Positions 57,229 to 64,000 of a stretch of 64,000 nucleotides of DNA are shown here, one piece after another; position 1 is the first letter of the stretch, and the number at the start of each line of letters is the position of its first letter. The stretch spans positions 496,001 to 560,000 of the forward strand of contig JAQJZZ010000018.1 of assembly GCA_030077755.1 (NCBI GenBank), written 5' to 3'. The translations under genes were made by a program, and so were the position numbers. The stretch comes from Filosporella fistucella (taxonomy: Eukaryota > Ascomycota > Leotiomycetes > Helotiales). The notes below the pieces were generated by a model. It was given only the letters and a program-made list of their open reading frames with translations. It had not been told where the DNA came from and ran no database searches.

Positions 57229-57792
57229 TATAAGAGGGTGTATCTGACGATCAGCCTACACATTTTCTACAGTGTATGTGGCTTGGTGGTCTCAAGGTGG
57301 CACGATACTATAGGCTGTTCCGCCAAGTAAAGCTCCCTGACACATTTCTGCATTCTCAGTTGTCCTGCGTCTATGGCTCGATCTTGGACAAGAATATTGA
57401 CAAAGATTTGAGCAACAGTTTACTCTATATATGACTTCGAAACTTTTGAAACAACCAGAGGTATCTAGATTAAATGAGAAAATAATTAAGAATGAAAATA
57501 TTGAGCATCCCACCTACTTGAATAGAGAGACTGAGTGCAGCATACTGTCGACTTTGGGGTGAAGGGTTTTGCTTAAATGTAGATTGTAAAAGTTCGACAA
57601 AGGAATTATATTACTATGAAGGTATCAAACAAGGAAGGCTGGTTTCATGCCCTTGAACGGTGGACTCGGAACCTTCTTTTTCGGCCTGCGGACGTGAGAA
57701 TTCGCTGCTTTGGGCTAAGATGAAGGTGAGCCTCCTGATCAGAGTCTAGGTTATGCTTGAGTATTCTGAGCACTCTCGAACCTGCTGCATAT
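57229..57792. other. intergenic or 5' part of the unresolved gene
   Basis: Contains a minus-strand ORF (57292-57513) with a hydrophobic start followed by a GTAAAC donor-like site; not firm enough to call. Confidence 0.3.
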
Positions 57793-60700
57793 CTACAACT
57801 CCGCCATAATAAGTGCAAACTCACTCATGTCAGGTGGCGGCTTATCAACCTGCACTCTGAACTTCCGATCGAAATATGCACCTCGATTATCGATCACCAC
57901 CTCTTGACTCAGTTCTCTCGTCCTCCTAACTTCATCGTCACTGATTCTATCTTCATCTCTCGGAATCCAAACGCTTGGTCTTGTAGCGCGTAACACAGGA
58001 TGCATAAATGCGACCGAAGTTAACATATCGCGTTCCTCCGGATCGAGGTTTTCCAACTCGTCGTTGTGCTGCATGATTATCTTCGAGATCGGGTCATCAA
58101 GCATCTGCGCTTCAATGTCCTTGCGGCGTGGTAGCAGGACACTGCCAATTCCGCCTCCAGCTGATTTATCGGCGAGCTTTTTCTCGAGATGAGCTAGACG
58201 CTCCTCGTTCAGTGGCTGGTTGAGACGGATGAGGATGCGCTTGGCGGATTTGGTATCTTCGCGCTGCTGGGCTTGGATGTCTTGGGAGCGATGAGAAGAA
58301 TGTCTCGGCCAGATGGGTGGTCTTTGTAGGATGGTCGATTCGATATCAGGACTTATCACGGTGGGTTGAGTGGGTAATGCAGTGTTACCAGATAGATCCA
58401 TGAGTTCCTTGTCTTCATCCAGGTCGTTCTGGATGGGAGCCGTAGTGTTTCCGGATGTATTCAAAACCTCTTTATCGTCATCTTGAGTTTCAACCTTGGC
58501 AGCATCAGTTGTGTCATTGCTGCTGTGACTTTTGGATCTGCGTTTTTCTTCGTAATCCTCTAGTAAGGCCTTGGACTCGACATCCAATTGGACAGGAGCG
58601 TACTTGAACAGTGGGGCGAGATGTTTCGATAACCATAACTGGTACAAGATCGTAAGGACAAAAACGATCGCCATGATGATGCCCTGCGCTTGACATGCAA
58701 TATTGTCCTGGATGTCACGCACCAAGAAAAATAGACCGATAAGACAGAATTCCATGAAGTAGAGACCAGAGAATAGTTGATTAATGGCGCTCGGGAAGAA
58801 AAGTCCACCTCCGTCAACCGTGCCTGTTCGCACGCAATAAAGTAAGTTATTCTTGATCACTACCCAGAAGAGGCTGAAGGTAATGAGCATGAACAGTAGC
58901 ATCAAGGGTGCGATCGTAGAATAGACCAGTCCTACCTAGAGTTAGATTGAAGGTTATTATCGCGGTTAAGGTGTTTCATACCAATGACTGCAAAGGTAGT
59001 ATACCATGGAATATTACTACCAATGCGTGTAAAGTTTGTCCAGCTCAACTTTTCAAAAACCGAGTCAGGTGTGTTGACATGGCCGATGACATAGAAATTG
59101 AATAATCGAATGGTCTGCAAAATTGAGGTTGCACTCAAGGATAGTGCTTGGACAATCAAGAATGAGAAGTAATAGTTGGCGGCTGTAGGTAGGTTTGTAG
59201 CAAGGATGTTTGGAACCGATGTTGGAGTGCGAATAAGCTCTTGAACAATGCTAGTGAGACCAGAAGATATGGTGGGTATAGCAAACAGTTCGAAAACGAG
59301 GAAAATGAAATACCACAGCTGAAGGGAACGTTCTCCCTCCTGACCAGTCGTTGCGCCTCTGGTCCTGTTTGTCAGGAGCCGAAGGAGAATCGGAAGCGGT
59401 CCGCTAAGAACGATGACTTGAATCACAGGCGGAAGTGTACCTTGTATGAAGGACAGTAACCAAGGCGGTAGACTCCCTATCCATTTGAGCCAAGACGTTG
59501 ACTCTGATAGGGCCTAGAAGAGCAAAAAGTTGGAGTCAGTTTAATGTATTAGCCTATTTGGAAGAGTAGATTTGCACGTCTCGAGGGAACTTGCTCCAGA
59601 GTAAGTACTCCGATACAATACCAGAACAGGGGAGTATTTATCAGAGACTTGTTACTTACAGAGACTCTCGACAATATACCAGTGAAGAATGAAATGATTC
59701 CGAAGACAAATAACATAATGGCGAAAAGAATAAGGAAGCCCCCAAGGCGAAGGTAGCGAGCACGCCAAGATAGATTCAAGCTCTCCCAATTGATGTCCCC
59801 AGGCGAAATTTCGACCAGTCTTCTCTTCATGTGCCTGGGTGCAGTGTGGGCAACAGACTGACAAGCGAGGTGTGCTGCTTTCTGAGTATTGAACTGTACG
59901 AAGGCCGATAAATTTTGTGGATACTCATCTGGTGTCTCGATGTCTAATTCGATCTCCTTGTTTAGTCGAGCAAGTTCTCTTCGACAAAAGTAGATCGTGT
60001 CAACTTTAGTAGTGAATAAACGGCCAACGAAAGGAATTTTGGCTGCAGCTGTATGGCCATCTCTTGGTATCCTCATCATTTGCCGTTCTTTTAGGTTCAA
60101 GTATCTAGACCATGCAGCGTATGTTTCGATATCGTATTCAAGATCACGTCGACAAGCTGCAGGAGTTGTAGGGCCATCTTCTAGGCGCGGGGGCTGCGGA
60201 GCTGGGCCGGGTGCAGACTGGACCGCCGGGACAACTTGTTGTGGAGGTTGTTGCGTTGATTCTCCTGTCTGGTCTGATCTTGCCTTGCGAATCTTTTTGG
60301 CAACTTTCCGCAGTAGATCGGTCTCTGCATTTTCCAGTAGGGTTTCGAAAGACCTTCGGAGCTTGTCCTTATTTACAAGGGTAGTAAAATCTCGATTGAT
60401 CCAAATTCGTCGAATCCCACCTGGGAAATCACCGTAGAGTTGCTCCAGAGCCGTATCATTGCAAAGGCTTTTGGGGATGTCCTGTATGAGAACAGTGGTG
60501 CTCGACGCCTTCAATCTGTGAGCCACGCTGCCCAAGAACTCTTCTCTTTTGATGATATAGTGGACCAATTCTTGATGAAACATAAAGCAAACCCAGATGA
60601 CAACCCCGACTGCTAAGATCAAATGTGCCCAGTATCTATTAGTATTTGCAGGTGAGACATTTGACCAAGCCAACGTATCAAGTCCCGTGACATTGTATGT

Positions 60701-61141
60701 TACGCCACCGATAGTGTTTGTTCCTTTCCCCTGTTTAACATTCAGCGGTATCAAAATCGGCATGATGATAATGGCCATTGGGGTGAAAATCTTCAGGCAC
60801 ATGCTGAGAAACCGGAGAAAAAAGTACGCATCCATGCCGGCCTTCTCCAGGACCACAGGATCTTCTTCAATCTTGAAAACGCTGGCCAGCCATTTGAGGG
60901 GATTAGGATGCGGTGGTTTGATCCTTTGCTTGACCGGAACCAGGAAAGATCTTGGTTGGTAGATACGTTTCGCCCAGAGGTAATTTCTCGTGACGAGAAA
61001 CATGCCAAACTGGACGCCAAAAAGGATGAGACCAGCAGCCAAGGAGATAATGAAGGTTGTGATTGTGGTCCCCTCTCGCCCCTGGGCTGACCCTGCGGCT
61101 CCATTGATCGTTCCATTTAGGAAGCTTGTAATATCGGACAT
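57793..61141 (-). CDS. CSC1/Phm7-type calcium-permeable stress-gated cation channel (OSCA family)
   Basis: Three exons: 61141-59660, 59513-58982, 58931-57793, with introns of 146 and 50 bases, total 1050 residues. The first junction gives GILSRVSALSESTSWLKWIG and the second FAVIGLVYSTIAPLMLL, both family-typical. Domain order: N-terminal membrane region RSN1_TM (ITTFIISLAAGLILFG onwards), cytoplasmic PHM7_cyt with STTVLIQDIPKSL, the seven-helix RSN1_7TM (DUF221) core, and a C-terminal PHM7_ext region ending with WIPRDEDRISDDEVRRTRE. A Pro/Gln-rich insertion lies at ~300-335 and an acidic insertion in the C-tail. The family forms mechanosensitive or osmosensitive cation channels in the plasma membrane. 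A GTGAGT near the end of exon 3 (about 57829) could allow an alternative 3' exon. Confidence 0.92.
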
Positions 61142-62261
61142 GCTCGATGGTAGTGTTCAAAGCCGTGTCATCGCATCTTGTTGTTTCTTGTCGCCCGGAA
61201 TGATTGCAGATAGATGGGCAGGTTTCGTCAAAAACCCTGCGCTTCTGCTACGATCCAGATATTAGACAGCAGACAAGCAGTTGGGCAGTATTGTTGGAAG
61301 CCGGCTTGTTGCTGCTTGGACCTAGAAAGATACCTAGATACCTCTTTCTGAAAGTTGGTTGCCGTCGTGAGTTTGTGACGTAGGATCTCCGAGTGGCTAG
61401 GTGGCAGGTGTGGCTGTGGAAGCCACATGGACAATTGACGCGTGATATGCTTAGTCATACCTAGTTCCCGACCCAGACATCACAGCAATTTCTGGACCGA
61501 ATATATCATCAAAGCTCAAATAAGAGCATGCTTCAACTGAATTAATCATTGTTTCTGACTTCAAACAAAGGAAGGAGGCCTTTCAACTCCGCAATATTAA
61601 CTTGAACTCTTGCACTAGAATATAACAGAACTTGAGCCCTCACTGATGCATAATACGGGTACGCTCCAAATCTGAATGGAATTGCAATGGTCTCCTCTGG
61701 ATTGTATGAATTTCTGACACGTAAGTGCACTATACAATCACACTTAAGTCCTTGTCTGGTGTGGAAATTCGACTTAATGATTCCTAAACCACACTCTTTC
61801 CACGATCTGGGGCATTGAGAGAATGCATAGATCCCTCGAATTTTCAAAGCACAAGCGGAATACTTACACTACAGATGTATGATGAGTGATAATCATTCAT
61901 CTATCACCAATCAACGATGACTTGGGGAAAAACAGAATCATTGACAAGTCCTAATAAAGTCATTTGATGAACCTAAATACGTAGGAGATGCACAATAATT
62001 ATTAAAATAATGTAGCCAAGCTTTGAAGGAGTTGAATCCTAACATGGTCTTTATGAAATAGTCACTCACTTATCAATAACTCGATAAGCGATATTGAAAT
62101 GGTATTGACAAACAGTCACGTGGTGTGAAAAATGGCCTGGCCCGTGCAAAATTTTCAATGGTGACGGAGGCAGCGATTTCAAGATCCTGGAAATGCTTTG
62201 AACAACACCTGACACGCAAATCAAAATACTTCGGAAACCAGACAGGAGCAAGCCAATAAGA
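61142..62261. other. intergenic, one weak minus-strand ORF
   Basis: Promoter of the channel gene plus spacer. The frame at 61542-61847 (minus) reads fairly like protein (FHTRQGLKCDC, IAIPFRFGAYPYY) but has no ATG near its start and no recognised family; it could be a relic or the last exon of an unseen gene. Confidence 0.35.
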
Positions 62262-62738
62262 ATGGCAGACCAAGAGGGCCAAAGCTCTTCATCTGCGGGT
62301 GAAGCATCCACGTCTCAGGCCACAACATCATCCACTTCAGGTGCGTCAGTTCTCGAGACCCCGTGACCTTCCCGATTCTAGGATTCGCTCTCTAGCTTTT
62401 CCTATCTGCTTTTCTCACATGCCTCACCTTCAGTTGTCTTACAATATCTCTTTTAACACAGCTTAGACTCCTCATCATCATCCAACACAACCAGCAAGTG
62501 TGCTTCCTGCTCCAAGCCTTCCAAAGAGGAAAAACCATTGAAACCTTGCACCAAATGTCAATCTACATCTTATTGCTCGAGGGATTGCCAAAAGGCGCAT
62601 TTCAAGCAGCACAAAAAGGTCTGCGCACAGGCGGCTCAGGTGTATGCTATGAATGCGGATTTCAAGATGGCAGCGCCTAAGGTTGAGAAGAAAGATGGGT
62701 TTAGAGGCGGGCTGCAGAAGTGGCAGTTCGATACTTAA
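62262..62738 (+). CDS. small MYND-finger protein (116 aa)
   Basis: Two exons, 62262-62340 and 62467-62738, joined in phase 1 across a 126-base intron (GTGCGT donor, CTTAG acceptor), giving 116 residues. The first exon is Ser/Thr-rich and disordered. The second encodes a full MYND zinc finger: CASC, CTKC, YCSRDCQ, then HFKQHKKVC, so all eight ligands (C4 plus C2HC) are present. A short tail ends GGLQKWQFDT. MYND fingers bind proline-rich partner peptides; with no other domain this would act as an adaptor. Specific function unknown. Confidence 0.8.
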
Positions 62739-64000
62739 GCTGGACTAAACGAATGGAGAATCCTACCACCAAGGGAAATGGAAGAGCGAAGAGAGATAAG
62801 AGGACTTGTTGAGCTGGAGTTTATGGCCACGGCCGGTCGGAAGAAAGTTCAAACGTGGCGTCAAAATCTTCAACAACCTCATGGACAGTTGCTTGCTTTC
62901 GTGTCCCACTGCTAGCGCTTCAGTCTTGCTCACATCTTACCTGTCTTTGCAACTCGTTGATATCACACCAAGTAGTGGAATCCGGTAGTTTCTCCAAGTT
63001 TCTCCAAGTTTCTCATGTGACAAGGTCACAAGTCTAAGCTTAAAGCTACCTATGCCCGCATCCACCAATTCCAGGTTATGTGATTTCCTTCCTGGTATTT
63101 GATAGGTGAGTTTTATGTCTTAATTGAGGGGTTGCCTTCAGCTAATACACCCCACCTTCTCCGCTTACCTTATGTTAAGATGCACGAAGTTGCCTCCGCC
63201 CATCAGTCAAGACTTCAATGCGATTGATTCTCCCATACAGCCTCAAGACGCGGATTCCTAGACCACACAGATATAAAAGTTCATGTATATTCTTTGCGAA
63301 GTGAAATACATTCCAAAATCTTACAATTCAATCGCATTTGCCTTTATGGAAATTGGAGAAAATCTCACTTCATACAGGGGCAAAAAGCACCCCTCCAGCC
63401 ACATAAAATCATACCCTCTAAAGCACGAAAAGAAACCTACACGGTTTCGAGCCTATCGCTATAACAAATTCTGCACGCCACAAAACTCAACTTCTCCTTC
63501 AATTTTCCGAACACATTCCGAAACGCGTGGCTCAAGATTTTCGCCTCATCTATTGGTCGCAAATCACATGCATAATACATGATATCATGAACTCTTTCTA
63601 AGCCGCTTGCTCTCGGCACGACACAAGCATTTTTTTGTTCCGCACCCGCACTGGCACATACTTATCACTATATGCTAAGCTTCGTCCCCAGATCTTGAAA
63701 TGCAAGTACGAGGCTTGTTTTCAGGAAGCACGATGTTGCATGCAGTATGCGGTATGATCCCAGATCATGACTTGCCGCGTGGCAGTTCGTGATAAAACCT
63801 GAGATCAGGGAGCAATTCCACGTAGAAAGTTGTCTAGACGCGTTATTATGAGGCAGTAGCATGTATTTACATACTTGTTGCCGTGCTTATGGTAGGTCAG
63901 TCGTACGATACTCTTGATTTCGGGAAGCCTGATTCGCATGAGCAGGGAAGGACGTAGATATATTCTGGGAAATTATGTTATGAATCACTAATCAATGGAC
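62739..64000. other. intergenic to window end, no gene seen
   Basis: Only low-quality short ORFs (62806-63037, 63283-63582). No RNA gene recognised. Confidence 0.45.
62989..63014. repeat. 10-base tandem repeat
   Basis: TTTCTCCAAG repeated twice with a partial third copy. Simple sequence only. Confidence 0.7.

Noticed and set aside
1..64000. CRISPR arrays, rRNA or clear tRNA genes, insertion sequences
   Set aside because: None seen by eye on either strand; intron structure shows a eukaryotic nuclear genome, so bacterial element types are not expected.

Overview
The window is nuclear DNA of a filamentous ascomycete. Genes are intron-bearing, most introns are 44-60 bases with GT..AG ends and a CTAAY-like branch site, intergenic stretches are moderately AT-rich, and the proteins are fungal: samB, HET-domain proteins, DUF8021, a DUF1399 glycine-rich protein and an AspRS-DUF2156 fusion. 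A leotiomycete of the Sclerotiniaceae type (Botrytis/Sclerotinia) fits best, but that is inference from gene content. Exon joins below were derived by hand from splice signals and reading phase; every multi-exon model given as complete sums to a whole number of codons.

Bases 1-25,000 look mostly accessory. They hold the tail of a proline-rich gene, a HET protein with a basic/coiled-coil tail (1289-2424), a DUF1399 gene with in-frame stops (3464-6134), the conserved developmental gene samB (7395-9317, minus), a long gene-poor stretch, a decayed gene (14163-15043), an ankyrin-HET protein (15562-18467), a secreted DUF8021 protein (19096-19974), and three neighbouring genes whose proteins start with a small Cys/His module ending in CPDC (20718-24905).

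Bases 25,000-40,000 are largely housekeeping: an NmrA-like oxidoreductase, telomere protein Pot1 divergent from importin alpha across a short promoter with an ACGCGT box, an MKT1-type XPG-fold protein, a 2-oxoglutarate/Fe(II) oxygenase with an unusually large intron, and a multipass membrane protein.

Bases 41,000-64,000 hold a Ser/Thr/Pro-rich single-pass membrane protein, a divergent pair formed by an HSL-type alpha/beta hydrolase (minus) and an AspRS-DUF2156 fusion (plus, ergosteryl-3beta-O-aspartate synthase, ErdS type), then a probable secreted GNAT, two small secreted proteins in AT-rich surroundings, an unresolved minus-strand gene, a CSC1/Phm7-type cation channel and a small MYND protein.

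The most notable functional unit is the hydrolase/ErdS pair: one enzyme would use aspartyl-tRNA to aspartylate ergosterol and the neighbour would be placed to remove the group, with a shared 1.6 kb promoter that carries a perfect CRE palindrome.
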